Origin: VFMC01 sp046331225 | GTDB lineage: Bacteria; Actinomycetota; Acidimicrobiia; Acidimicrobiales; Ilumatobacteraceae | DNA: 64,000 bases | Direction: 5' to 3' | NCBI GenBank assembly: GCA_046331225.1 | Contig: JAXLRF010000010.1 | Coordinates: 124,001 to 188,000, forward strand | Part shown: positions 1 to 8,215 of the stretch, one piece after another | Position numbering within the stretch: position 1 is the first letter of the stretch | How the letters are laid out: every line of letters starts with the position of its first letter | The notes under the pieces: generated by a model | Seen by the model: only the letters and a program-made list of their open reading frames with translations | Told to the model about the DNA's origin: nothing | Databases searched by the model: none | Made by a program: the position numbers and the translations under genes

Positions 1-1
1 C

Positions 2-103
2 GCGGCCGGTGTGGTGGCCGTGGTGGTGCTGCTGGTGGCCGCCGTCGCCGCCCTGTCGGATGCGCGGGGCGACACGATGGAGGTGGTGCGTGGAACTGCG
101 TGA
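2..103 (+). CDS. ABC transporter permease, C-terminal end only (partial)
   Basis: Only the last 33 residues are in the window; the gene begins before base 1. They form one strongly hydrophobic helix rich in Val, Leu and Ala, followed by a short polar tail, and end at TGA 101-103. The stop lies 14 bases inside the next gene, an ABC ATPase, which shows translational coupling. A last transmembrane helix just before a LolD/MacB-type ATPase is what an FtsX-like permease would give. The family call rests on this context, not on a domain that can be read. Confidence 0.55.
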   Translation, partial: AAGVVAVVVLLVAAVAALSDARGDTMEVVRGTA

Positions 104-782
104 CAGCCTCCGCACCGTCGATCCCGCGGTCGAGTGCCGCGGGGTGACCCGACGATTCCGTACCGCGCGCACGATCACCGTTGCGCTCGACGCGGTCTCG
201 CTGTCGTGCCTGCCCGCCTCGATCACGGTCGTCGCAGGTGCGAGCGGCTCGGGCAAGTCGACCTTGCTGTCGATGATCGCCGCGCTCGATCGGCCCGACG
301 ACGGACTGGTGTTGGTGGACGGGCGCGACGTCGGTGCCCTGTCGCGCCGCCGACGCCGGGCGCTGCGAGCCGAACGGGTGACCACGGTGTTGCCGCAACC
401 GAGCGACAACCTGTTCGACCACCTCGACACCGTCGACAACCTGCGATGGTCGGCCGGCCTGGCCGGCACACGCGAGCTCGACACCGTGGCGGCGCTCGCA
501 CAGGTCGGTCTGGCCGAGCGGTCGCACCACGCGGTGCGTCAGCTGAGCGGTGGCGAGCAGCAGCGCCTGGCGATCGCCTGCGCACTGGCCTCGGGCACGC
601 CGGTGCTCGCGGCCGACGAGCCCACGGCCTCGCTCGACCGCCGCAATGCCGACTCGGTGATCGCTGCGCTGCTTCACGCCGCGGGCACCGGTCGCTGCGT
701 GGTGGTGGCCACACACGATCCCGACGTGATCGCGGTCGCCGACCAGGTGGTGTGGCTCGACCACGGACGGAGGGTCGCGTGA
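90..782 (+). CDS. ABC transporter ATP-binding protein (LolD/MacB type)
   Basis: ATPase subunit of 230 residues that would power an export or lipid-handling permease at the inner face of the membrane. It shows Walker A (GASGSGKSTLL), the signature LSGGEQQRLA, Walker B (VLAADEPTASLD) and the H-loop (VATHD), all in normal spacing. GTG at 90 is chosen because it overlaps the end of the permease gene by 14 bases; an ATG at 60 in the same frame is possible but would add an unlikely Trp/Arg-rich start. The ATPase is followed by a second ATPase with a 4-base overlap, so the transporter may use a heterodimer. The substrate cannot be read. Confidence 0.85.
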   Translation: MELRDSLRTVDPAVECRGVTRRFRTARTITVALDAVSLSCLPASITVVAGASGSGKSTLLSMIAALDRPDDGLVLVDGRDVGALSRRRRRALRAERVTTVLPQPSDNLFDHLDTVDNLRWSAGLAGTRELDTVAALAQVGLAERSHHAVRQLSGGEQQRLAIACALASGTPVLAADEPTASLDRRNADSVIAALLHAAGTGRCVVVATHDPDVIAVADQVVWLDHGRRVA

Positions 783-1432
783 ACGGCGCCCCGGTCGGCC
801 GCGAGATGTTCGACGCTGCCATCCGTCTGCGCGTGCAGCAGGTGAGCAAGCGGTGGTCGGCGGGCAGTGCGCTGCGACCGGTGTCGTTCGACGTGTCCGC
901 CGGTGAGTTCGTGGTGGTGCGCGGCCGATCGGGCAGTGGCAAGTCGACGCTGCTCGCGATCCTGGCCGGCTGGTGCCCCGCCGGCGCGGGTGAGGTGCTC
1001 GTCGACGGCGAGGTGCGCCCGCTCGACCGGTTGCCCTGGCACGTGGTGTCCGTCGTGCCGCAGGTGCTCGCGCTGGTGCCCGAGCTGACGTTGCACGAGA
1101 ACGTCACCTGCGTCGTCGACGGGCGCGACGCCGCGGCGCGCGACCGGGTCGATGCGTTGTTCCGTTCCCTCGACCTCGACGAACTGGCGCGCCGGTTCCC
1201 CGGCGAGGTGTCGATGGGCCAGCAGCAGCGTGCCGCGGTGGCCCGGGCGGTCGCCGTGGGGGCGGGCGTGGTGCTCGCCGACGAGCCGACGAGCCATCAG
1301 GACCGCGAGCACGCCGACTCGGTGGTGACGGCCTTGCTGGCCGCGGCGCAGCAGGGGAGCGCCGTGGTGGTGGCGAGTCACGACCCGGCGGTGGTGGCGG
1401 CCGCCCACACCGTGGTCGACCTCGACGTGTGA
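779..1432 (+). CDS. ABC transporter ATP-binding protein, second copy
   Basis: A 217-residue ATPase starting at GTG 779 inside the stop of the previous gene (GTGA overlap), so the two are translated together. Walker A is GRSGSGKSTLL, the signature region is VSMGQQQRAAVARA (the usual LSGGQ is changed to VSMGQ), Walker B is VVLADEPTSHQD and the H-loop is VASHD. An ATG at 806 is an alternative start. The weakened signature beside a canonical first ATPase would fit an asymmetric ATPase pair, but this is inference. The gene ends 10 bases before the convergent P450 gene. Confidence 0.85.
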   Translation: MNGAPVGREMFDAAIRLRVQQVSKRWSAGSALRPVSFDVSAGEFVVVRGRSGSGKSTLLAILAGWCPAGAGEVLVDGEVRPLDRLPWHVVSVVPQVLALVPELTLHENVTCVVDGRDAAARDRVDALFRSLDLDELARRFPGEVSMGQQQRAAVARAVAVGAGVVLADEPTSHQDREHADSVVTALLAAAQQGSAVVVASHDPAVVAAAHTVVDLDV

Positions 1433-1442
1433 GTCGGCCGGA

Positions 1443-2660
1443 TCAGCCGGGGAACACCACCGGCACCTGGCGTGGCCCGCGCACCTGACCGCCGGCCCAC
1501 ACCACCTCGGCCCCGTCGGCCAACCGGAACTCGGGGATCGCTCGCAACCACTCCTCGATCGCGACGCGCACCTCCATGCGGGCCAGGTTCGAGCCGGCGC
1601 ACCGGTGGATGCCGGCGCCGAACGCGAGGTGCCGGTTGAGCTGGCGGTCGAGCACCACCTCGTCGGCCCGCTCGAACACCGCCGGGTCGCGGTTGGCGGC
1701 CGGGAAGTTGAGCAGCACCTTGTCGCCCTGGTGCATCGGGCACCCGTTCACCTCGACATCGCTCGACACGACCCGACCCATCGTCACCGGCGAGTACGCC
1801 CGCAGCAGCTCCTCGGTGGCGGTCGGCATCAGCTCGGGCTCGGCCACCAGCCGGCGACGGTCGTCCGGGTGTGTGGCGAGGTGCCACAGCGCCGAGCCGA
1901 TCGCCGACCACGTGGTGTCGACACCCGCGACGAGCGCGAGCGCGGCGATGCCGAGCACGACCTCGTCGGTGATCTCCTCGCCGTCGAGCTCGGTGTGCAG
2001 CAGCTCGCTGATCAGGTCGTCGCCCGGCTCGGTCTTGCGGCGCTGCACCTGCTCGTACAGGTAGAGCCCGATGGCCTCGGTGCCCGCCTCGCGCCGGCGC
2101 ACGTCGTGGGCGAACTCGAGCACGTCGCGCACCCACCCGGTGAACGCGTCGCTCATCTCCTCGGGCACACCGAGCACCAACGAGATGATGCGCACCGGGA
2201 TCTGCTGCGCGTAGTCGCGGGCCACGTCGGCGTGGCCCTGATCGACCACCTTCGCGACGAGGCCGCGGCACAGGTCGCGGGTGATCACCTCCATCTCCTC
2301 GACGCGACGGTGCGAGAACCACGGCAGCATCAGCCGGCGGGTCCACGTGTGCATCGGCGGGTCGACCGAGATCGGCGGCAGCACCGGGATGCCGCCCGCG
2401 CCGATCGGCTTCTCCTCGGCGTCGGGATCCTGGTCGTTGAGCACCCCGACGTCGCTCGAGCTGAAGTGGACGATGTCGTGCGCGATCGCGTTCACGTCGG
2501 CGTAGGTGGTCGGCATCCACGTGCCACCCCAGCGTTCGCTCCGTGCGATCGGGCAGCTCTGGCGCAGGTCGTCCCACACGATGTACGGATCGACGATGTA
2601 GTCGGCATCGAAGATGTCGTAGTCGCGAGCCCAGTCGGTGACGGGTGGTGTGCCGGTCAT
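1443..2660 (-). CDS. Cytochrome P450
   Basis: Soluble bacterial P450 of 405 residues, the usual length, which would insert one oxygen atom from O2 into an organic substrate using ferredoxin electrons. The I-helix oxygen motif AGVDTT is at 245-250, the K-helix ExxR is EELLR at 283-287, and the haem loop FGAGIHRCAG is at 347-356 with the cysteine ligand at 354. ATG 2660 has a G-rich ribosome site (GGGGGG) close upstream. It is divergent from a methyltransferase gene with a 96-base shared promoter region. No ferredoxin or reductase gene lies nearby, so the redox partner must be encoded elsewhere. The substrate is unknown; a sterol, fatty acid or terpenoid would all be plausible. Confidence 0.93.
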   Translation of the reverse strand: MTGTPPVTDWARDYDIFDADYIVDPYIVWDDLRQSCPIARSERWGGTWMPTTYADVNAIAHDIVHFSSSDVGVLNDQDPDAEEKPIGAGGIPVLPPISVDPPMHTWTRRLMLPWFSHRRVEEMEVITRDLCRGLVAKVVDQGHADVARDYAQQIPVRIISLVLGVPEEMSDAFTGWVRDVLEFAHDVRRREAGTEAIGLYLYEQVQRRKTEPGDDLISELLHTELDGEEITDEVVLGIAALALVAGVDTTWSAIGSALWHLATHPDDRRRLVAEPELMPTATEELLRAYSPVTMGRVVSSDVEVNGCPMHQGDKVLLNFPAANRDPAVFERADEVVLDRQLNRHLAFGAGIHRCAGSNLARMEVRVAIEEWLRAIPEFRLADGAEVVWAGGQVRGPRQVPVVFPG

Positions 2661-2756
2661 GTCGCCCCCCAGCGATGTCAGCAGTCGGGTCGACGGTACC
2701 CCAGACACCAACTGCTGCGCCGCATGGCAGCGGTCACAGGCAGCCACAATGGGGCG

Positions 2757-3473
2757 ATGGACGACCAGCCCGACGTGCCCGCCGGACCCGACCCGCACGA
2801 CGAGTTCCCCGTCGGCTTCTTCCGGAGGGGCGACGAGGCCGACGACGCCGAGTTCTACGCGGCCGACCGGTTCGTCGCCCACATCGACGACCGTGCGATC
2901 GAGGCGGTCGGTCGGCTGTACCGGCGGCTCGGCATCGACGGCGGTGGCTCCGCCCGACGAGTGCTCGACTTCATGGCGTCGTGGATCTCGCACTTCCTGA
3001 TCACGCCACCCGAGCTGGTGGTGCTCGGGATGAACGAGCGCGAGCTGCGCGCCAACCGGCAGGCGAGCTCGTACGTGGTGCACGACCTGAACGCGGATGC
3101 GAAGCTGCCGTTCCCCGACGGCCACTTCGACGCCGCGACCTGTTGCGTGTCGATCGACTACCTGGTGCGCCCGATCGACGTGCTGCGCGAGGTGTCCCGC
3201 GTGGTGGCGCCGGGTGGGCCGGTGGTGTGCACGTTCTCGAACCGGTGCTTCCCGACCAAGGTGATCCGAGGTTGGCTGGCGATCAGCGAGGCGCAACGCT
3301 GCCACGCCGTCGGCCAGTACTTCCGCCTCGCGGGCGGCTACACCGAGCCGCAGGCGATGTTGTGCACGCCGCCGGGCGACGGTGGCGACCCGCTGTACGC
3401 CGTGTGGGCGTCGGTGCTCGGCGGCCCGACGGCCGACGACGGCGCGGATGCGGGCGACGTCACGCCGTCGTGA
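2757..3473 (+). CDS. SAM-dependent methyltransferase-like protein (Methyltransf_11 type)
   Basis: 238-residue class I methyltransferase fold. A Methyltransf_11 pattern is seen in the middle: a central strand with LPFPDGHFDAATCCVS (motif II/III region) and a later LREVSRVVAPGGPVV segment typical of this family. Motif I, normally a Gly-rich SAM loop, reads VLDFMASWISHFL instead, with Trp and no GxGxG. This variant is shared, to my knowledge, by a subgroup of plant and bacterial methyltransferase-like proteins, so SAM binding is uncertain. A CACAAT box ends six bases before ATG 2757. The gene overlaps the convergent downstream gene by 14 bases. Substrate unknown. Confidence 0.7.
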   Translation: MDDQPDVPAGPDPHDEFPVGFFRRGDEADDAEFYAADRFVAHIDDRAIEAVGRLYRRLGIDGGGSARRVLDFMASWISHFLITPPELVVLGMNERELRANRQASSYVVHDLNADAKLPFPDGHFDAATCCVSIDYLVRPIDVLREVSRVVAPGGPVVCTFSNRCFPTKVIRGWLAISEAQRCHAVGQYFRLAGGYTEPQAMLCTPPGDGGDPLYAVWASVLGGPTADDGADAGDVTPS

Positions 3474-4362
3474 GCAGCCAGTCGGTCGGGCCGATCGCGA
3501 ACAACACGTCGGGTGTCATCCCGATCAGCACCGATGTCAGGTCGGCCTGCGCCAGCGACACGCACCCCGAGGTCGGCTTCGTCGTCCCGCTGGTGCCGCC
3601 GCTCGTGTACACGTGGCGGTGCAGGAAGATCGCCGCCGCGTAGGGCGTCTCGCCGGGCGCGTCGCCCGACACGTCGGGCTCGCTGTTGGCACCGATGAGC
3701 GCCGCGTTGGTGTAGGCCTGCACGAAGCGCGGCAGGTACTCGTCGTCCGGGCCCGGGCACGAGGTGTCGACGCGCAGGTGTCCGTACCCGGACGTGTGGG
3801 GTGTGGCCCCGAAGCAGTCGCCGGCCTGCACGCGCCGGTACGCGCTGGCGCTCACCCCGGGGTCGGGTGAGTTGCCGAAGAACGAGAAGCGCTGCCCGTC
3901 GGGTGCGGTCATCGTCGCCAGCGGGAACACACCCGCCGGGGTGGTGCCGTCGCCGCTGCGCCGTTCGAGCAGCGGCCGCGTGCCGGCCCTGCCGACCCGT
4001 GCCTGCATCGCCGCGCCGCACACCCAACCGCCGGCGGTGCGGGTGGCCACCTCGAGCGTCGCGAACGTGTCGGTCCACGCCGTCGAACGCACGATCACGA
4101 GCATCGAGGGTGCCCGACCCGCCGTGGTGTGGCGGGCGGCGACCGCCGAGGCGACCCGCTCGCAGTCGGTGACGGGAGCGACCGTGGTGGCGGGCTCGAG
4201 CCGCGCTGCCGGCGTGGTGGCGAGCGCCGAGCTGCCGATCGTGGCGGGCGCCGCGGCCTCGACCGACGACGCGACCGACGCGACCGACGACGCAGGCGTG
4301 CTCGTCGGCGGGCCGGCGGTGGTGTCGCCACAACCGACGATCGCCGTGGCGCACAGCGTCAC
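3460..4362 (-). CDS. Lipoprotein with YkuD-like (L,D-transpeptidase) domain
   Basis: Predicted secreted lipoprotein with a YkuD fold that may cross-link or attach to peptidoglycan, or may be a related hydrolase. The YkuD site is visible as histidines in FLHRHVYTSGG at about 246-256 and the catalytic-type SGCVSL with Cys267. A lipobox ends in VGC only 11 residues from the GTG at 4362. That leaves almost no positively charged start, whereas in-frame codons upstream encode LRSRTRRATIAV, an ideal signal-peptide start, with no ATG, GTG or TTG among them. A TAGGCT box stands six bases before an in-frame ATC at 4401, so the true start may be ATC (see findings). It overlaps the methyltransferase 3' end by 14 bases. 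Confidence 0.7.
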   Translation of the reverse strand: MTLCATAIVGCGDTTAGPPTSTPASSVASVASSVEAAAPATIGSSALATTPAARLEPATTVAPVTDCERVASAVAARHTTAGRAPSMLVIVRSTAWTDTFATLEVATRTAGGWVCGAAMQARVGRAGTRPLLERRSGDGTTPAGVFPLATMTAPDGQRFSFFGNSPDPGVSASAYRRVQAGDCFGATPHTSGYGHLRVDTSCPGPDDEYLPRFVQAYTNAALIGANSEPDVSGDAPGETPYAAAIFLHRHVYTSGGTSGTTKPTSGCVSLAQADLTSVLIGMTPDVLFAIGPTDWLLTTA

Positions 4363-4407
4363 GGCGATCGTTGCTCGGCGGGTGCGGGATCGGAGGTCGA
4401 TCCCGCG

Positions 4408-4413
4408 AGCCTA
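4408..4413 (-). promoter_or_regulatory. TAGGCT -10 box for the YkuD lipoprotein gene
   Basis: On the minus strand the sequence TAGGCT is followed by six bases and then an ATC codon in frame with the lipoprotein gene. The spacing is the same as at clear leaderless starts elsewhere in the window. Confidence 0.45.
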
Positions 4414-4430
4414 GGAGGGTCGGCGACGGG

Positions 4431-5714
4431 TCAGCCGGCGGGCACCGGCTCGCGCTCGCCGCACGGGACGATGACGAGCGGGCACTCGATTCGCTTGGCA
4501 GCAGCCTCGCTGGTCGAGCCGACGAGCATCTTGGCGATGCGGCCGTGGTGGTGGCGGCCCAGCACCACGAGCGAGGCACCCTCGCTCTGCTCGACGAGTG
4601 CCTGCACCGCACCGCCCTCGGCCACGATGGTCTCGACCATCAGGCCGGGGTGCTCGGCGAGGATCGCCGACGCGGCGTGGTGCACCTCGTCGAGTGCCGC
4701 GGTGCGGCACGCCTCGATGTCCGGCCAGATCGGATAGCCGTACATCGACGCCGCGCCCACGGGGATGTGCCACGTGTGGACCACCTGCAGCACGGCGTGC
4801 CGACGCTCGGCCTCGGCGGCCGCCCAGTCGACGGCACACTTCGACGCCTCGTAGGTGTCGACGCCGACCACGACCCGCTGACGCAGATCGGTGAGCGGTC
4901 CGCTCGTGGCCACCGGCGCATCGGTCTCGGCCTCGTGCGGGTGCAACATCAGCACCGGTGCGTCGATGTGCCGCAACACGCGCATCGCCGTGCTCGGCAC
5001 CGACAGGCGGGCGCCGGCCGGAATGCCTCGCGTGGCCATGGCCAACATCGCCACGTCGCGGTTGCGGGCGACGTAGCCGGCGAGCTCGTCGCCCGCGTCG
5101 CCGTAGAGCGTGTCGTAGTCGGCGCTCTCGGGGTGCGGCAGGTGGTGCGACAGCCCGGCGAGGTAGTTGGTGTCGGCGGCGTCCGGTGGCACGTGGGCGA
5201 GGCCCACCTGCAACAGCCGCAGCTTCAGCCCGAGCTCGCCGGCGATCGCCACCGCAGCGGGCAGGATCGACTCGGAGCTCGCTGTGCCGTCGAGCGCGAC
5301 GGCCAACACGTCGGCGTCGGGTCGCACCTTCGCGTGCGGTCCGACCACCACGATCGGTACCTCGGCGTCGCGCACCAGATCGGCGCTGACGCTGCCGAAC
5401 AGCAGCTCGCCCAATGCGGTGCGGCCGTGGCTGCCCACGCACCAGACGGTGTCGGTGCTGCCGAGCACGGTCTGGACGAGCGTGCCCTCGATGTCGTCGG
5501 TGTCGGTCTCGAGCACGCGGAACGACGCGTCGAGATCCTGTTCGGATGCCAGGGAGGAGAGCGCAGCAGCGGTCACCTTGGCATAGCGGGGCGTGGTGAC
5601 GGCCACGAGCTCGAGGGTGGACGTCGATCGGTCGGCGAGCCAGCGCCCGTGGTCGACGGCTGCGATCGAGACTTCGGAGAAGTCGACGGGAATGATCACA
5701 TGCTTGATCGTCAT
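4431..5714 (-). CDS. Universal stress protein with three tandem Usp domains
   Basis: 427-residue cytoplasmic protein made of three UspA-like domains, at about 1-130, 135-275 and 285-420. Domain 1 has the nucleotide-binding signature GSHGRTALGELLFGSVS (G2xG9xGS pattern) and domain 3 has GRHHHGRIAKMLVGSTS, so both could bind ATP. The matching loop of domain 2 (ATRGIPAGARLSVPSTA) keeps only part of the pattern. Single and double Usp proteins are usual; three in a chain is uncommon. ATG 5714 is preceded by CACACT ending six bases upstream. It reads in the same direction as the serine hydrolase 82 bases upstream but probably has its own promoter. Its role in stress or dormancy is known only at the family level. 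Confidence 0.85.
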   Translation of the reverse strand: MTIKHVIIPVDFSEVSIAAVDHGRWLADRSTSTLELVAVTTPRYAKVTAAALSSLASEQDLDASFRVLETDTDDIEGTLVQTVLGSTDTVWCVGSHGRTALGELLFGSVSADLVRDAEVPIVVVGPHAKVRPDADVLAVALDGTASSESILPAAVAIAGELGLKLRLLQVGLAHVPPDAADTNYLAGLSHHLPHPESADYDTLYGDAGDELAGYVARNRDVAMLAMATRGIPAGARLSVPSTAMRVLRHIDAPVLMLHPHEAETDAPVATSGPLTDLRQRVVVGVDTYEASKCAVDWAAAEAERRHAVLQVVHTWHIPVGAASMYGYPIWPDIEACRTAALDEVHHAASAILAEHPGLMVETIVAEGGAVQALVEQSEGASLVVLGRHHHGRIAKMLVGSTSEAAAKRIECPLVIVPCGEREPVPAG

Positions 5715-5796
5715 GACGTCAGTGTGCGCCCGCCCCCGACGACACATAGGGCAGAACGTCCCCGAAATCGGGGCCGCTCGCAGCGGCGACGCGCCG

Positions 5797-7029
5797 TCAG
5801 TCGACGAGTGCCTGGTGCACCAACTGCTTGAGCTCGCTGCGGATGGGATGCGTGCTCGACGGCAGCAGCTGGGTCATGAACGTCACCGTCAGGTCCTCGA
5901 CCGGATCGACCCAGAACGTCGTGCTCGCCGCACCGCCCCACCCGAAGTCGCCGACCGAACCCGGCACCTTCGCGGTGACGGGATCGACCGTCACCGAGCC
6001 GACGAGACCGAAGCCGACGCCGTCGAAGGTGGTCTCGCTGAACAGCGGACGGCCGAACGCGGTGAGGTCGGCGTTGCCGGGCAGGTGGTTCGACGCCGCG
6101 TATTCGACGGTGCGGGGCGACAGCAGGCGCACGCCGTCGAGCTCTCCCTTGCGGCGCAGCATCTCGGCGAAGCGCAGGTAGTCGCCGGTGGTGCTGACCA
6201 GCCCGCCCCCGCCCAGGAAGGCCGCCGGGGCGTGCGTGGCGCCGGCCGCCGCGGCCTCGAGCCGCATCGCGAGGCCCGATCCCGGCGTCGCCCCGTACAG
6301 CATCGCCAGACGGTCACGGTCGGCCTCCGGGACGTGGAAGCCGGTGTCGTGCATGCCGAGTGGTTCGAGCACGAGACGACGCAACGCCACGTCGAGCGGC
6401 TCGCCCGTGACCACCTCGATCACGCGGCCGAGCACGTCGAGGCCCATCGAGTAGTTCCACTCGGTGCCCGGCTCGAACAGCAGTGGCAGCTCCGACAGCC
6501 GGATGCACACCTCGGCGAGGTCACCCGACGGGGTGCCCCACTCGAAGCCGGCACGGCGGTACAGCTCGTCGACCGGATGGGCGAACATGAAGCCGTAGGT
6601 GAGCCCGGCCGTGTGGGTCATCAGGTGCCACATCTGCATCGGCTCGGCCGAAGGGTCGAGCACCGGGTTGGTGACCGAACCCGATCGCCACACGCGCATC
6701 GCACCGAACTCGGGCAGGAACCGGCTCACCGGGTCCTTCAGCTCGAAGCGGCCCTCCTCCCACAGCATCAGCGCGGCCACGGCGGTGATCGGCTTGGTCA
6801 TCGAGTAGATGCGCCAGATCGTGTCGTCGGTGACCGGGGCGCCCGCCTCGCGGTCGCGGTGCCCGGCTCGGGCCACGTGCACGAGCCGACCGCTGCGCGA
6901 CACGGTGAGCTGCCAGCCCGCGAGCCGCCCGTCGGCGACGTACTGGTCGAAGTGGCGGTCGATCCGGGCGAGTCGACCGGCGTCGAAGCCGGCCTCGGAG
7001 GGGTCGACGTCGGGGACGAGTGACGACAT
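5797..7029 (-). CDS. Serine hydrolase of the beta-lactamase class C / EstB family
   Basis: 410-residue cytoplasmic-looking enzyme with no signal peptide. The nucleophile motif SMTK (Ser76 to Lys79) and the second motif with Tyr in WNYSMG at about 195 are those of class C beta-lactamase-like esterases, and the late GWGGAASTTFWVD segment matches the third conserved site (usually HTG). Such proteins are mostly esterases or peptidases on small substrates rather than resistance enzymes. ATG 7029 has a good ribosome site AGGAG five bases upstream. It is divergent from the SCO1 gene with a short shared spacer. A second family member lies at 57373-58491. Confidence 0.85.
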   Translation of the reverse strand: MSSLVPDVDPSEAGFDAGRLARIDRHFDQYVADGRLAGWQLTVSRSGRLVHVARAGHRDREAGAPVTDDTIWRIYSMTKPITAVAALMLWEEGRFELKDPVSRFLPEFGAMRVWRSGSVTNPVLDPSAEPMQMWHLMTHTAGLTYGFMFAHPVDELYRRAGFEWGTPSGDLAEVCIRLSELPLLFEPGTEWNYSMGLDVLGRVIEVVTGEPLDVALRRLVLEPLGMHDTGFHVPEADRDRLAMLYGATPGSGLAMRLEAAAAGATHAPAAFLGGGGLVSTTGDYLRFAEMLRRKGELDGVRLLSPRTVEYAASNHLPGNADLTAFGRPLFSETTFDGVGFGLVGSVTVDPVTAKVPGSVGDFGWGGAASTTFWVDPVEDLTVTFMTQLLPSSTHPIRSELKQLVHQALVD

Positions 7030-7093
7030 GGGGTCTCCTGGTGACGATGCCCCACGGGTCCTTCGACCCTGGGGAGGTGCCTGATCGGCAACG

Positions 7094-7099
7094 TAGCCT
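7094..7099 (+). promoter_or_regulatory. TAGCCT -10 box, leaderless start of SCO1 gene
   Basis: TAGCCT ends seven bases before GTG 7107. The spacing implies that the transcript starts at or next to the start codon. The same box and spacing recur at 33047 and 29398. Confidence 0.65.
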
Positions 7100-7106
7100 T
7101 CAGTTC

Positions 7107-7802
7107 GTGACCTCTCCGACCCCACGCGCCCCCCACCTCCCGCGTCGTCGGCCGTCCCGCTCCGCCGGTGCAACCCCACGGCGTGCACGGGGCGTCCTGT
7201 TGGCGTCGCTGCTCTCCGCCACCGTCGTGCTCGCCGCGTGCGGCGACGACGGTCCTGCCCACCAACTCGTCGGCTACCGCCCGAGCGGCGTGCAGCAGGT
7301 CGACACCGTCACCATGGACGACGCATCCGACGGTGGCTCGCAGTTCGCGTTCGAGGCGCAGCCGGGCAACCTGCTGGTCGTCTACTTCGGCTACACCTCG
7401 TGCCCCGACGTGTGCCCGACCTCGCTGTCGATGTTCAAGAACGCGCTGTCGCAGATGGGCGACGACGCCTCACGGATCGAGCTCGCGATGGCCACCATCG
7501 ATCCCGCCCGCGACTCGTCCGAGGTGATCTCGAACTACGTCCAGAGTTTCGTGCCGACGGCTCACGGCTTGCGCACCGACGACGACGCCGTGCTGCGCAA
7601 GGTCACCGACACCTTCGGCGTCACGTTCATGGTCACCACCGGTGACGACGGCAACGTCGAGGTGTCGCACAGCGGCGCCATGTACGTGGTCGACGAGACC
7701 GGCAAGCTCGTGCTGACGTGGCCGTTCGGCGTCACCGCCGACGACGTGGCCGCCGACCTCGAGTCGCTCCTCGGGGAGGTCGGGCAAGGGGCGAGCGCGT
7801 GA
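7107..7802 (+). CDS. SCO1/SenC family copper chaperone lipoprotein
   Basis: 231-residue lipoprotein anchored outside the membrane, which in known relatives delivers copper to the CuA site of cytochrome c oxidase. The Arg-rich start is followed by a hydrophobic stretch and the lipobox LAAC (Cys45). The copper/redox motif CPDVCP is at Cys99 and Cys103 and the third ligand is His188 in VSHSG. GTG 7107 is chosen because a TAGCCT box ends seven bases upstream. The cupredoxin gene that follows overlaps by four bases (GTGA), so the two are co-translated. It opens a cluster of copper and thiol proteins. Confidence 0.92.
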   Translation: MTSPTPRAPHLPRRRPSRSAGATPRRARGVLLASLLSATVVLAACGDDGPAHQLVGYRPSGVQQVDTVTMDDASDGGSQFAFEAQPGNLLVVYFGYTSCPDVCPTSLSMFKNALSQMGDDASRIELAMATIDPARDSSEVISNYVQSFVPTAHGLRTDDDAVLRKVTDTFGVTFMVTTGDDGNVEVSHSGAMYVVDETGKLVLTWPFGVTADDVAADLESLLGEVGQGASA

Positions 7803-8206
7803 GCCGCTCCTCGTTCCGCCGTGTGGGCGCCGTGGTCGCGCTGTCGTCGCTCGCGCTGCTGCCGATGGCGTGTGGGTCCGGTGGTGGCGGTGGCGGCGAC
7901 GACCTGTCGGCATCGCCGGTCACCACGATCGCCGGCCCGTACACCTTCGACTACACGATCCCGTACGGCACCGCGTCGAAGATCGAGATCGGTCAGGACC
8001 CCAAGATCATGCCGACCGAGATCACCGCCCACGTCGGCGACACGATCCGGATCGTCAACGACGACCGCAAGAGCCACACCGTCGGCACGTTCTACGTGCT
8101 GGCCGGCACCACCCTCACCTACCGGTTCACCACCGCCGGGGTGTTCGAGGGCGTGTGCTCCACCACGCCGACCGACAAGTTCATCCTCACCGTCCTGGCC
8201 GACTGA
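7799..8206 (+). CDS. Cupredoxin-like lipoprotein with incomplete copper site
   Basis: 135-residue lipoprotein (lipobox ending at Cys25, then a Gly-rich linker) with a plastocyanin-like beta fold. A buried His is seen in KSHTVGTF (His93) and the C-terminal ligand loop has Cys120 in FEGVCSTTPTDKF. Type 1 copper sites normally show C-x2-4-H-x2-4-M here, but this loop has no His and no Met. Copper would have to be bound by only two of the usual ligands, or the site may be changed or lost. GTG 7799 overlaps the SCO1 stop by four bases, so a role together with SCO1 is likely. It ends nine bases before the convergent TlpA gene. Confidence 0.75.
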   Translation: MSRSSFRRVGAVVALSSLALLPMACGSGGGGGGDDLSASPVTTIAGPYTFDYTIPYGTASKIEIGQDPKIMPTEITAHVGDTIRIVNDDRKSHTVGTFYVLAGTTLTYRFTTAGVFEGVCSTTPTDKFILTVLAD

Positions 8207-8215
8207 TCAGCCGGG

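Noticed and set aside
134..778. Extended N-terminus of the second ABC ATPase starting at 134
   Set aside because: The upstream part is an Arg-rich shadow of the first ATPase; GTG 779 overlaps its stop by four bases and gives the normal family length.
1443..3305. 620-residue P450 with a long N-terminal extension
   Set aside because: The extension is antisense to the methyltransferase gene and shows no P450 features; ATG 2660 gives the usual 405 residues.
1443..3473. P450 plus methyltransferase as a natural-product cluster
   Set aside because: No polyketide, peptide or terpene synthase lies in the neighbourhood; the pair alone is not enough.
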